The notes under the pieces: generated by a model
The model's input: the letters and a program-made list of their open reading frames with translations, nothing else
Told to the model about the DNA's origin: nothing
Database searches by the model: none
Translations under genes and position numbers: made by a program
Source: Nymphaea colorata
Lineage: Eukaryota > Streptophyta > Magnoliopsida > Nymphaeales > Nymphaeaceae
NCBI RefSeq assembly: GCF_008831285.2
Contig: NC_045139.1
Location: 8,464,204-8,528,203, forward strand
Reading direction: 5' to 3'
DNA length: 64,000 nucleotides
Shown here: positions 48,701 to 61,100 of the stretch, one piece after another
How positions within the stretch are numbered: the stretch's first letter is position 1
How the letters are laid out: each line of letters opens with the position of its first letter

Positions 48701-49430
48701 TGGTTCTAATTTGATCTCTAATGCATTTTGTCGTATAAAACCAGTTCATTTGCAGCTATATTGGTGTGCATAAATCAACTTCCTTAATAGCTGTTAGTAC
48801 AATTTAGAAACTTAATCCAAAACTCTTGATCCAAACCATCATTCTTTATCGGATATAGTATGGGTTCTTAAAATAAGATCCAGATGTTTGCTTGGTCCAA
48901 CTATGGCTATATCTTTCGTGGACTGGATTGTTTTTCATATTTTTTAATGTCAAACTGCTTGTTTTTATTTTTTATTTTTATTTGTTGCTTATTTACTAAT
49001 TTTTGTGATGTTTATGCTATTAGTTCTCATTTATTTTATTTTTCTCTACTTTTCAGGATTTTTTAAAATTTTCAAAAATTTTTATATTTTTCTCATTTTT
49101 CCCTGTTTTAATCTTGTTGAATTATACTCAAGAAATAATCACCGTTTAAAACGTGAAAACATTATACGTGACTAATTTAAAACTAAATCCGACTCTGAAT
49201 CCGATCGGGTATTTATGTATATTCCAATCTGATTGGGCGCCATTTCTTAAATGTGAATGCATTCGGATTTCTTAATTGGATATTTTTTTTTCATCTCTGA
49301 TTTTCTTGACAATTTGGTGGGATATGAGATTTAATTCGGATACATTTACATCCTTCCCATCTACCAAACATCCAATCTAGAACAAAAGTAACTCAAACCC
49401 ATCAGAAAACATCTGTTAACCCAAGAAAAA
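45736..49430. other. Right part of duplication unit 2, no gene seen
   Basis: Contains TA tracts at about 45879-45905 and 47052-47078 and a CT tract near 46956-46978. The block 46.65-48.48 kb repeats 27.7-29.13 kb. A short stretch near 48545-48620 is rich in GGGCCCG / GAGCTGAGCTGGCC. No coding sequence was recognised. Confidence 0.5.
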
Positions 49431-51585
49431 AAAATATATAAAAAATATATATAAAATATATTAGAGTATCAACATATCTCACTTTCTTTTTTGTTTGGAC
49501 CTTTAAGAGTAAAACTTTTTCTTTAATTTGCAATACAATGGTGTAAACCAATGTTATGGATATCAGTCTTTGAATCGAATAGAAAAGTCTAAATCGATGA
49601 ATCGTATCAAACTCGAAATCGTTTGCAAATTGGTTGATTAAAAAATGTATTTTAAATTTAAAAATTAGATAAAATTTGACAAATTATCAGAATAAAAAAT
49701 CGCCATGCTGGATCATTGTTTCACATACTTTGCCACATTATCAAGTTCAATGTAATAATTGAACCACAAAAAGATGACAATGTCATGCATTAACATATTA
49801 AAATCCAATTAATGCAAAGGATCATAAACAAAAATTTAGAATGAATTGTTCGAGAAAAGCATTTGTCCGCATAACAATTTAAAAGAGAAACAAACATAAG
49901 AAAAAGGCTGAAAGAAATCTGACATTGTGCTATCAAACTAAAATAAAGGCAGTATAAATGTCGACTAAGGATAATTAACCAAAAGGAACAGAAAATGGAA
50001 GAAGAGATATCAACTCGAAAAGCGGAAAAGGAAAGGAGTGTCTTACTTGCCAAAGAGAATCCATGTGAACCTTGATGAAAATTTTGTTAAGCACATAAAG
50101 AAAATCTGGAACATTTTGAATGTAAATATCATATTCACAAGAAGATGACATCCGATAAAACCAGGACGGGATGGAGAAACAAGTAACATTAACATCATTT
50201 AAATATAACTGAAAACGAAAGTTGAAATTACGCTATTTTACTTGCTGCGTACAATTTGCTCCAGCTAATGAATATTTTGCTTCACATTTACTCACATTTT
50301 GTGTCATAGAATGATTTTAATATCTCTGCAGCTACATTTGATTGCTAGAATAATTAGTCCTAACTTGCCTAGTGGCATGCTTTAGCCCAGTGGCAGAGTC
50401 ATAAATTTTTGGTTAAGGGTTGCAGTTACTTTAAATTTCAAATTTTAAGGTGCAGTCATATATAAAAAGGTGAAAAATTAATGAAGTTCATATGTATCAA
50501 TAAAGCAATTTCTATAGACTGGTGTGGGCAATTGCCCACACCGGCCACAAGGTGGCTCCGCTATTTAGCCTTTTCAATGTCTCTGCACTAAATCAGTACA
50601 TCTGCACAGTTTCATTTCCAATTTCTTACAAGTGCTAGGAGGAACAGTTTGTAGGACTTTTAGCAACAGCTTATGGTGATCCATTCAGTATCATTTCTCC
50701 GAGAACTTACCAGGAAGCCATTGCAGCTGAGAGGAGAAATTAAACCTTCAAAAGGCCGTTCTGTTTCTTTCAAACTAAGTTCAGTCTCCAAGTTGTTTGA
50801 ATGCATCCAACCTTCCATGTGGAAAGAAAATGCAAGTGGGGGTATGTGTGGTGCCAAAATGGATATTAATATGTTCCTTCTTTAGAATACAAAGGGGCCA
50901 CACTGGTCAACCATAAGGGGGTGTACCTGGTAGAGTTAGCGAGCTGATAAAAACTCAATCACAAGTTTAATTCTCGTGGGTGCTATTCTTTTAAACTGCA
51001 AATAGTAAATGTGTCGGACTTCAATTGACTAGTGTCTTGTTTCTTGTTTAGATCTCAAAGCAGCTCTGGACCCTGGGGTAGAGGAGAAAGGAGAATGAGT
51101 TGAGTGTGCAGCTACGTGCATGCAATACATATACACCAAAAGGAAGTAGAGATATGTTAGAAATTATTTTAAATGAGATGTCTTATTTAGTCTTTTTGAC
51201 TTTTTTTGTTTTTCTTTTTTTGTTCTTTGACCAAAATTCCTTTTTTTATTAATAAAGGTGTTTTTCACGAAATTTTGTGCACCAGTGTGAACATAAAATG
51301 TCGGTCATAGCTTATTTGTCACGTTAGAAGGTGCATTTTGGTCAAATTACTTGGCATGTGAACCATGGCTCTTGTGTGGATATTTTAAATTAGACAAGGG
51401 CATAGTGGACATGGACCTTGACGTATCATCAGGGGCAACGTTCGTGGTTTATGGCTTACATAAATATGCGTGGCCCAGTGAAACAGGGGTAGGGAATGGT
51501 AATTCTGAACTGAATTGGGTGTATAAGGGGCATTTGACAATATATTTTCATTTTTTTCAAAAAGGAGCTTGAAGTGGCTTTTGAT
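49431..51585. other. Intergenic region
   Basis: AT-rich spacer. At about 50385-50570 is a block containing AGTGGCAGAGTC and GGTGGCTCCGC at its ends, similar in style to blocks near 21.1 and 53.75 kb, probably one interspersed repeat family. No gene was recognised. Confidence 0.4.
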
Positions 51586-51758
51586 TAGACCTGGGCAACG
51601 GGCCCGGGTACCATCGGGTACTTGGTACCAGGTCCGGTCGGGTCAAGTTCGGGCTTGAGCGGAGAAAACTGCCCAGGCTATCGGGCCAGGACCTGGGCTG
51701 TCGGGCCTGACTTCGGACCTAATGGGCCAACCCTGGCCAGGCCGGCTGCCCAAGTCTA
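51586..51758. mobile_element. GC-rich MITE with 6-base target duplication
   Basis: The inverted ends TTAGACCTGGGC (51586-51597) and GCCCAAGTCTAA (51747-51758) match at 11 of 12 positions. The direct repeat TTTTGA flanks the element immediately on both sides (51580-51585 and 51759-51764). The 173-base body is rich in GGCCCGGG / GGGCC motifs and carries no open frame. This fits a small non-autonomous DNA transposon. Confidence 0.75.
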
Positions 51759-51764
51759 ATTTTG

Positions 51765-54700
51765 ATTGCAAAAGTAAGTGCACAAAATCTAGCATGCATT
51801 TATTGGTTTGAGGGAGAAGTTTCCTGTTGGGTGATGTCAAAGTAATGGACCATTGGAGATAACTAAAAGTTTGTTCAATTTTAAATTTAGATGTTTATTG
51901 GGTGCTCAGTTACCTGAAGTCACATCAAGTTTCGTGATCTTGATCAAATTTTTTAGATCCACAAATTAAGGCTAGAATCTCCCCCTCTGATCTTAGATCA
52001 GACCTTTCGATTAATGCGGATCTTAGGTTTGATATCATACTAGTTTTAGTTTGATAAACCATGGAATTTCTATTGTGGTTTCCTAGTGAAGTCTGCAAAA
52101 AATTATGTTCCAGATCCAAGGATTGTAAGCCTTTTGAATGTGGTAATAAAATAAAGCAACTTGGCACTATAACTATGAAATTCAAAGGAGCATGTTTGTG
52201 TTTGGTAGAAATGTCAATGTATGTATCTGATTTGGATATGATATTTGACAGAACCATTCCGAAAAAATCAGATGTAAAAAAAGAAATAATAATATCTGAT
52301 CAAGAAATCGGATCATATCAGAATTAAGAAATGACATTCGATCGGATTTGGATACGGATTCACATCGAATTTATTTTTGAACAAATATTTTATATCCAAT
52401 GCTCTGACTTTTCCAAAATATGCTAAGTTTTGTTTAAAATTTGGATTCGGATATGAAAGTAAATATCATATTAACACTGGATTCAAACTGTGAAATTGGA
52501 TTTGAGATTTGGATTCAAATATCATTTTCTATTGTATTCAAACCCAAATTTGAACTCATATATATGAATATCCGAAAAAAAGAATACGATTAATGGTATA
52601 TTCGATTCAAATCTAATCTATCAACATCCCTAGTGTTTAGAGTAGAAAAAAGAAGAGGACATATAGTTGAGTGTACATTTCATTATATGCTAATTTTTAA
52701 GTTGGTAACCATTGATAAAATAATAAAAGGACTAGAGATGTCATATGATTGGAGTTCGAATAGGATGTATTCTTAACCATATTCATTTTTTCAGATGTTT
52801 AGATGTTCATATTAGGCTTTGGATTCAAACACAAATGAAGAAAAGTCTCTACCATATCTTAATCCGAATTCACAATCTAAATCCGACTTTTGAACCAAAA
52901 CTGAACAATAGAAAATAAGAACTTACTTCCAAAATAAAACGATCGGTTGGATGAGGTCCGGCCCTTGACTCTTGAAAAAAAGTTAGATATGAAGGATTCT
53001 CAGATATTCCGAATCATAAAGTCACAACTTTAAAGTAATATGGATCAAGTTTTTTATTTTTTCTTTACCATCAATATATATAATATATATCCATTTTGAT
53101 TTTGATCCACGTGAACGACTTTAGAGAAATTGGGAAGTTGCTCGGAATGTGCATATTTATTGAACAAGACAAAGGCTCATCAGTGTATGCTTAGAGTCAC
53201 ACTCACGGCATTCATGACTTTAAAAAACATATTTTCAAAATTTATGACTCTGAAAACACCATATTCTTTTTTCTGCAAAATATGATGCAATTATGAATAT
53301 AGTTCATAAATCCAACATTAACATGTTAAACAACAAGAACCCAACGTTTTTCTTGCTATTATTGACAATTATCTATTAAGTATTTTAAGTAAATTGAGAG
53401 CATATTATTAATTTAGGCATACATTCCTATGAGCGCTGTAGGAACGGCGGTCTCCAGTCAAAGTCATCTAAGAAATATATATATGGATGTATGTATGTGT
53501 ATTTATATTAGCCCTAACAACTAAAAATAATGCAAACTGACTTCATATATTAAGCAATTTTAATTGAAGCTTTTTTTGTTAAACTAAGAAGTTATACTTA
53601 ACGCTAACAAGGGCAGGGGCTTTCTTCAGGGGCAGGCCGACGGTCCGATCTTTGAATCCGGGTAAGGCCAAACTGAATTTTAATACAAAAAATACATTAC
53701 GTAATTAAAAAATATTTTTTTAATATAAAAAACAAATTTTTCATTGGTTGGGGTGGAGCCATAGCCTAGGCGGACTCCCCCCTTCCCTACGCCCCTGAAC
53801 AAGGGCGGCAATGGCCTCTCCTCCCCATGAAAAAGTTGACACCTAATAAAAAGGGGCTTCCGCATTAATGATACTTTGTGAATTTTTGGTGAACTTGAGG
53901 TGTATCTTTTAAGTGGTATATCTTTTAAGTGTTTTATGAATTTATCCCAAAAACCACGTACAAACTGACTCTAGCACTAAAAGTCTCCTTCCCGTCAACG
54001 TCTATCCATTGCATTGCCTGTCATACAAGTTGCACACAACATATATGCATCAAATCAAATGAAGGTGAGGACTTGCTTTTTTGAAATTTTTACAAAGAAG
54101 TGGACATTTTAAACATTTTTACTTTTTTACAATTGTTTTTTACATTTAATGTTTAAATTTAGAAATTGATTTTTTTTTTATTAAAGGGCTAAAATGTTTG
54201 ATTCTCTGTGTCCCCATTTCAAGGTAAACGAACGAGCTTGCACCGACCATGAGGCATTTTTCCATACCTTGTGCACTGCGAAAGAACATGTGAAACATGA
54301 AAAGGTCAAATAATTTGTAAAGCCCATAAAAAGTGAACGACAATTTTGGGGGCTGAGAAAATAATTTATAACAAAACTTTCTCATGCATCGATCTCGGAA
54401 GGAATGAAGGCAATTATTCGGGTGAGTAAAGGGTATTAAACCCACCGTCCGAAAAAGGCTTGAAGGTCTTCCCATTCTCCCTGCCTCCGGGGTTCTGAGC
54501 TGCGTTGGTGTCAGCGATAGCAACAATACACCCTTCAGCTTGGGTGTCATGCCCTACCGCCTTAAGACACAGGAACATAACGGCCACGAAAAGGAAACTA
54601 GAAACCTAGATCCCTAACACATTAATAGGATTCACTTTCACTTTTGTTTTTAATATCTATGTACCAATCTTTCACAGCGTTCCCTCCCTTTCTCTCCTGT

Positions 54701-55282
54701 CTGTTTGATTGATGGAACGGCACTTATGAGACCAGTCCCTACTCACACGCCAACTGCCCCACAACAAAAGAACCATCAGGGTCGGACCCATATCCCCAGC
54801 TTCAGGTCTAATATCTAATCTAATTGGATCCAAACCCCAGCTTTACGTATGCCTAAGATGGAAAAGTTTAGGATTTTGTGAAAGGACTTAAAATCCCCAA
54901 AAAAGTTAAAAAGTCACTACATATTCGAACAAATGTTTTTAAAAAAAAGGCATAAAATGAATTATGTAAAAAGCGGCCCTGCTTGGAGTCATGCTTCAAA
55001 ATTTTGGATTTTATGGATTTCAGATCAACTTCGGATTTGAAATTAGATGCTATCAAACGGATTCGAAGGTCCGAAAGCTTGAAAAGTGGTACCAGAAGTC
55101 CACATTCTGCCGGCCCTTGGACAAGTAAGTCATGCACGGCAGTCTCTTTGACCTGACGAAGTCAGCGTTCAGCAGCTTCGACACGGCCTCCGCCTCCTTA
55201 TTATTGCCGACATGGAACACGAGTCGCAGTCCTCGCAGCGTTTCCTCGCCGGGAACTTTGCCTGAGTTCCCCGGCGTTCGAG
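51765..55282. other. Intergenic region upstream of the SOBIR1-like gene
   Basis: From about 52230 to 52930 there are many degenerate TTGGATTCGGAT / ATCCGAAT strings, probably old interspersed repeat sequence. The last 250 bases are GC-richer and may be promoter and 5' UTR. No gene was recognised. Confidence 0.45.
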
Positions 55283-57247
55283 ATGGATAACAGACCGGTT
55301 GGATTCTTCTTTGTGAACCTGTTCGTGTCTTTGGCATCCGTCGGTGTCGCCTCCGGCGCTCTGTCAACGCAGGAATTGAACGCTCTCGGTTCGCTGAGGA
55401 ATCACTTGGCCGGCCTCCGCTCCCTATGGGGAACGTCGGAGAGCCCGTGCCACTGGACCGGAATCACTTGTGAGACCCTTCCTGATCCGATCAGTCAGAC
55501 CACCCGGGTCACCCGGATCGTGCTGGAGTCGAAGCGGCTCCAAGGTGTTATCCCGCCGGAGATCGGAGGCCTGGCGGCGCTCAAGGTACTGTCGCTTCGC
55601 GGCAACGAGATCTCGGGCAGAATTCCGGCGGAAATTGGGGGGTGCCAGCAGCTCCAGGAGCTTAACCTGCGGGGAAACCTCCTCTCGGGCGAGGTGCCCC
55701 CCGAGCTCTCGTTGCTCCGGCGACTCAGCTCGCTCGACCTTTCGACGAACAGATTCTCGGGCGAGATCGCGTTTCTCGAGCGCCTCTCCGGCCTCGAGTT
55801 CCTTTCTCTCTCCAGAAATCGGTTCGTGGGAAAGATCCCTTCCCAATTGAGACACTTACCCAGGCTCCGGTGGGTCGATTTCTCAGGTAACGACCTCGAA
55901 GAGGAGGTCCCGCTCTCACTCTCACGCTCCACCGGAAAAAGGCTGCGTTTCTCCGGCAATTCCGCGCGTGGCATGCTCCCGTCTATTAGGTCCCGCAAGA
56001 ATTTCTCGCCGAAGAGGTTCTTGTCCGCCGAGAACTTGTCCCCTGACTCGCCTCCATCCGCTCATCTCAATGGCTCGACCCGTTCGAGGAATAGCTCCTC
56101 GAGATCCAGTGCCCTATCTTCTTCCCCTGCTCCATCTCCACAGCCCCATCAGAATTCTGAGCATAAGCACAACCACAGATTCTGGATACTCGGGTTCGCC
56201 ATCGGATGGCTGCTCGGAATGGTTTTCGGCGTCATCTTTTCCGTCATCGTCCGGATTATCGTGAAGATAATTCGAGGGAGAAACAAGCAGACCGGTCCCA
56301 TAATTTACAGTCCCCTGATTAAGAAAGCAGAGCATCTTGCATTTCTTGAATCCGAGGAAGGCGTCGCCTCACTGGAGATCATCGGAAGAGGTGGCTGTGG
56401 AGAGGTCTACAAGGCCGCATTGCCTGGCGGCAATGGCAAAATGATCGCAATCAAAAAGGTGCATCATCCGGCGACGGACCCGGCGACTCTCACCGAGGAA
56501 GACACGAAGAATCTGGACAAGAAGATGAGGCAGATCAAGTCGGAGTTGGAGACGGTTGGCCACATCCGACACCGGAACTTGCTTCCTCTGCTAGCCTCTG
56601 TGGCGCGTCCTGACTGCCACTACCTCGTTTACGAGTATATGGAAAATGGCAGTTTGCAGAACGCGTTAACAAATGCTGCGGAGGGGAAAAAACCGCTGGG
56701 TTGGCCGGACAGGCATCGGATTGCTTTGGGAATTGCCGCAGGGTTGAAGTACCTGCACTTCTACCACAGCCCTAGGATCATCCACAGGGACCTGAAGCCT
56801 GCAAACGTGCTCCTTGACGACGACCTCGAGCCGAGGATCGCCGATTTCGGTCTGGCGAAGTCGATGCCAGACATGTACACTCACGCGACCACGTCAAATG
56901 TCGCCGGAACATTCGGCTACATTGCTCCGGAGTATTACCAGACACTCAAGTTCACTGACAAGTGCGATATCTTCAGCTTCGGGGTGGTGCTGGCCGCGAT
57001 GGTAACTGGTAAGCAGCCATCCGATGAGTTCTTTCAGCACACCAAAGAGATGAACATGGTAAAGTGGCTGAGGAACGTGATGTCCTCCAAAACCCCGGCG
57101 GAAGCCATTGATCCCAATCTCGCTGAGTCCGGCTTCGAGGAGCAGATGCTTCTGGTTCTCAAGATTGCTTGCTTCTGCACCTTTGACGAAGCCAAGAGCA
57201 GGCCTAACAGCAAGGAAGTGTACATCATGCTAGCTCAGATCAAGTAA
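55283..57247 (+). CDS. SOBIR1: SOBIR1-like LRR receptor kinase
   Basis: Intronless, 654 residues. A signal peptide (about 1-26) is followed by an N-cap with the Cys pair CHWTGITC (56-63), about five leucine-rich repeats (75-215), a Ser/Pro-rich juxtamembrane segment (240-295) and a membrane helix (about 302-330) carrying overlapping GxxxG motifs (GWLLG, GMVFG). The kinase domain starts near 362: glycine loop GRGGCG 368-373, Lys391, Glu421, HRD 501-503 (RD kinase), DFG 521-523, APE 548-550. The segments LASLEIIGRGGCGEVYK-like, KKMRQI-SE-x-TVGHIRHRN, and DEFFQHT-EM with the QMLLVLKIAC end are characteristic of SOBIR1. SOBIR1 pairs with LRR receptor-like proteins at the plasma membrane and recruits BAK1 in pathogen signalling. 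Intronless structure and length fit the family (Arabidopsis protein about 640 residues). It looks functional. Confidence 0.92.
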   Translation: MDNRPVGFFFVNLFVSLASVGVASGALSTQELNALGSLRNHLAGLRSLWGTSESPCHWTGITCETLPDPISQTTRVTRIVLESKRLQGVIPPEIGGLAALKVLSLRGNEISGRIPAEIGGCQQLQELNLRGNLLSGEVPPELSLLRRLSSLDLSTNRFSGEIAFLERLSGLEFLSLSRNRFVGKIPSQLRHLPRLRWVDFSGNDLEEEVPLSLSRSTGKRLRFSGNSARGMLPSIRSRKNFSPKRFLSAENLSPDSPPSAHLNGSTRSRNSSSRSSALSSSPAPSPQPHQNSEHKHNHRFWILGFAIGWLLGMVFGVIFSVIVRIIVKIIRGRNKQTGPIIYSPLIKKAEHLAFLESEEGVASLEIIGRGGCGEVYKAALPGGNGKMIAIKKVHHPATDPATLTEEDTKNLDKKMRQIKSELETVGHIRHRNLLPLLASVARPDCHYLVYEYMENGSLQNALTNAAEGKKPLGWPDRHRIALGIAAGLKYLHFYHSPRIIHRDLKPANVLLDDDLEPRIADFGLAKSMPDMYTHATTSNVAGTFGYIAPEYYQTLKFTDKCDIFSFGVVLAAMVTGKQPSDEFFQHTKEMNMVKWLRNVMSSKTPAEAIDPNLAESGFEEQMLLVLKIACFCTFDEAKSRPNSKEVYIMLAQIK

Positions 57248-57512
57248 GTGGTTGTATACTTCCATTTACTGCAAGTAAACTGCAGAACAGCAATGGGTAC
57301 ACCTCGTGAAGCTACTTCTTGTCACAGAACACAGTCCTACTACCAGTTGCAGCGTATAGACCCTTCCTTGTATGCTTGTTGTTCTAAGTTAGTAAAGGAA
57401 TATCTTCCGTGTACTATTTATGGGGTTGTGGTGCTTGGTTAGTTATCATGGTCACCTTTCATGTTAGGAATCTTATCTAGGAGAAAAATAATTAGTTGCA
57501 TCTCTCCCTCTC

Positions 57513-57517
<5 letters not shown>

Positions 57518-57569
<52 letters not shown>
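57518..57569. repeat. (TA)n microsatellite
   Basis: About 26 uninterrupted TA units 270 bases past the stop codon of the SOBIR1-like gene, preceded by a short CT tract. Confidence 0.9.
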
Positions 57570-57570
<1 letters not shown>

Positions 57571-57940
57571 CTAAAAATCCAGTTTCTCCATTTGAGAAGT
57601 CTTGACCTACCAATAAATACTGAGTGGCGTAACTTTAAATGGCATCAGTAGATGGAAACATCATGGGTTTGAATCCCACAAGAAGTGTTCATTCTCCCAA
57701 GATAGAAAAGGTGGACAGGTGCTATCCTTTTCCTTTTTCCCTAAACTTTTTTTGCATTTGGAGAACTACTGGTTTTCTTTTGCAGATACATGGTTGGTAA
57801 ACAACTGAATGAATCGGCAACACATCGTTCAAGCTCCCTGGGGCTCGTATTTTTTACTTTATGACGGTAAAAAATTATTAAGGCAAGAATGCCATACGAT
57901 CTGAATCTCAATGCATGTAAAATGGTGGCCAGTTCGTTAA

Positions 57941-58164
57941 GGCTCTGTTTGCACAATCTGTGCAGGATGAATTTATTTTCAAATTTGTATGGTTTACCCT
58001 ACAGGCTACAGCATCAAATAAAAGAAATTTTACCATGTATTTTTCTTTGAAATGGGAAAAAATTCCCATGCAAAAAAGTCAGACCTAAAGTCCACGGAAA
58101 AAGTTCCATGTCATATAATGGTAATTTTACCCTGCATTTTTTTTTATGTGCATCAAACAAGGCC
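57941..58164. mobile_element. Possible hAT-type MITE
   Basis: GGCTCTGTTTG at the left and CAAACAAGGCC at the right form an imperfect inverted pair (9 of 11) about 224 bases apart. The interior repeats GGTAAAATT/AATTTTACC strings. No convincing target-site duplication was seen. Confidence 0.4.
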
Positions 58165-61100
58165 TAAAAGATAATTACATCAACATTCACCTACTTCCCC
58201 CTTTTTGTCAAAACCAAGTTCCATCCCTGATCTCATTATCAGGTAAAGGCCAAGGCCAGATCCAGCTCATTATCAGGTAAAGTGCCTTCTCTAGTGACTA
58301 AATAGATGGGTTTGAACATGTTGATCATGGCCGGCCAATGTGATGGCCTAGGTTTTTATTTTTCTCTTTCTAAGTTCAACGTGAGATTATATAAGTCTGA
58401 TAGGTCCAAAGCTGGCAATCCCTGATCTTGTTATTCTGGCATACGATCCAATCATACAGGGATAATAAACGAGAAGGATATAAAAAACCAGCTCCGGATT
58501 TGAATCATACCCTTTTACGCACTATGATAATCATGATCCATTCTGGTATGAGGAATCTTTATCTGAACCTGGTCTGAGTGATCCACCCATGTCATGCGAT
58601 CTGATGAGTTACTGCTTTATCTGAAGGCGGAATACTTTTCCAAATCACAGACGCATAGAGCTTGACTGACTTCCACATTATTGGCATCTCATTAATATTT
58701 CAACAGCTTGTCATGTCAAGAAGTTGGCTAGAAAACACTCCCAACATCAAAAGCCTATAAATGTATGGCCATGGACGGGTTAAACCAATTAAAAAAAAAA
58801 CAAGAGGAAGAACATGATAAACCAAGAAAACTGGTCCGGCCATTACCTCCATCTTTCTAAATGTCCGATTACTAGAATTTGATACATAGAACTACCTTTT
58901 GTCTCAGTGAAGGAAGGAAAACGTAGAGTTGATTGAATGTAGAGACACTTGGAAGACACATATTCACTATGCCATGTTCAAGTTGTTCATCGTTCCTCCT
59001 TCTCTAACTCGTAAATACTGATCTACTCAAGCTCATACGTCCAGGAAAAACTTGTGACCATGCAGATCACAGAAGCAGAACCTTCGATACATATTATCAT
59101 GCATCGCTTTTAGTTGTGTCCCCATAAAACTTTCATATTTTAAGAACCAGCAGCCGTAGCATTCACAATATGTAAGTGCAGCAGCACCGTGCTTTGGCCA
59201 CCGGGCAGCAATATGAAATGCTGAGATGGACAACAGGGAAGAAGCCAAGAATCTTCGATGCTGCTTCAATAATTGTCCTCATAACCAAAGCCCACAGTGA
59301 AAGACCACACTTGGGGTTTCTAATAACAGAAACAAGAAGGCTTCCACTAATCAACAGGGATTGTCTTCTCAGTTGCAAGAGTCATGAGAGGAACCATGAC
59401 AATAAATATGCAGCAATCCTTTTTCGTTTTGCAAGAAGCAGAGATTGCATCGGAGCGGGAGATAACATGTCCCACATCCCTGAAAACCCTTACAGCATAA
59501 AGTGTCAACCCATAGTGTCTTCAAAGCTAGCCCCACATACGAGGCTTGTCCATGTTTGTTCCGCAATGGAACCACCAGTAGAGAACTTTGGATATCTGAG
59601 GAAGAAACACAGACTCTTCTGTCACGCAATTGGTAGCGTCAGTGATAAAGTCAGCTCCAAGACCAGCCGAAGATGTCTTTTTTAATCATGATGGAAGCCA
59701 GGAAAAAGAAAAATAAAAGAAAAAGATCCAGTTGTATTTCCTTTGGCATGGTTGAAGAAACTCAAACAAGCATTAAGTCCTTGTAGGGATAAAAAGATCA
59801 TCATGTTCTTGATGTAGTAATGTCAGCTACCAATGCCAGTGCCTCTGAGTTAACCACACACAGCTGAGAAGAGCATAGGATAATCCATTTTCAGCTTGGC
59901 CAGCGAGAGTTGTTCTCAAACACCTCGAAATTGGGGAATGACAACTAAATTTTACTGAAATGTGTTGTTTGGCATAAAGTTGTAGAGGTCTGTCTTAACG
60001 TCAAATGCCTTTTGAAAAGAACCAATTCGGAGGCCTAACTACTGCTCATGTAAAGTCAGAAAGAAGATGATGTGGACCAAACATTACAAAAGCAAATGCT
60101 TCCCCAGAAATGAGGATCAGGTTGATCTGGAGGCTGTATTTGATTTGCGCATGACAGACCAAACAGAGTTCAGCTCTGCAGAACTTGTGAAAAACCACCC
60201 AGTCTTGCACCATCACAAGGTTGCTGCTGAAGATATGAGAAGGTCTCCACTTTTAGACATCCCCAAATGATTTCTATACAAGAGAATATGGAGACACTAT
60301 GTAATATATCTTCTGAATAACGTAATCATCCCCAGAAAATCAACCAATATCTTAATCCTTACTAGTCTTTTAGATGAGGTTTTCATCGAGTCATCATATT
60401 ACCGGAAGATATAGATCAATTGCAAGCATAACATACAAAACAAACAATAATCCTTAATCCGGTCACATATATATGCTTAAAAACCTGGCAGCGCAGGACT
60501 GCATTAAGCATACAGCAATATGGCAATATCATGACTCTCCTTCCCTTGGCCGGCTGCAAATAATCTGTGGCCAATTCATCATATGATAACGTCGTTACAT
60601 CAACAACTACAAACCTCATACATTCTAAGCAACACACAGAAACTCATGGCAAATGAGAGAGATGCAATTGAGAGAAAGAGAGACAGTTGCGCAACTAAAA
60701 ATCTACTCCACTAACTAGGAATAATTCCTTGCAACAAAGTATTTTCAGCATCATATGGGACAAATGCTTGACTCCTGATCTTAGGAATCCAAATCAGTGA
60801 AATACTTCACATTTATTTCAAATTTATTTTGCTCTTATCAAATTCTAACATCACCGCCATCACTTCCTGCTTACTCAATTACATAATGCCCTCAAGAAAC
60901 ATAGAGAAAAGCCACAAGACAGTCTCTCTTACGGGTTGACCACCAGTTCAAGATTGATCTTGTCAACAAATTCCTCAAACCAGTTACATCAAACTCATGC
61001 TCTTGTAGATCTCACAGAGAAAAAAAGTCAAAAACAATGCAGCGTAATAGTTGATAATATGATGAAACCATGTCTTGAAATAATTCTTACCCTCTACAAC

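Larger units (their letters stand above)
40325..49430. repeat. Segmental duplication, unit 2
   Basis: Counterpart of 23458-30835. It contains P450 copy 4, then the extra partial copy 5, then the 46.65-48.48 kb block matching 27.7-29.13 kb, and ends with the block near 49337-49430. A further 600 bases (about 48717-49310) are unique to this unit. Confidence 0.8.

Noticed and set aside
55424-55998. Long minus-strand open frames (143 and 167 residues) over the LRR part of the SOBIR1-like gene
   Set aside because: They are antisense shadows caused by high GC in the coding strand. Arg/Ser-rich translation and no family match.
59033-59690. Overlapping open frames on both strands, up to 169 residues
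   Set aside because: Neither strand gives a recognisable domain, and frames on both strands argue for chance.
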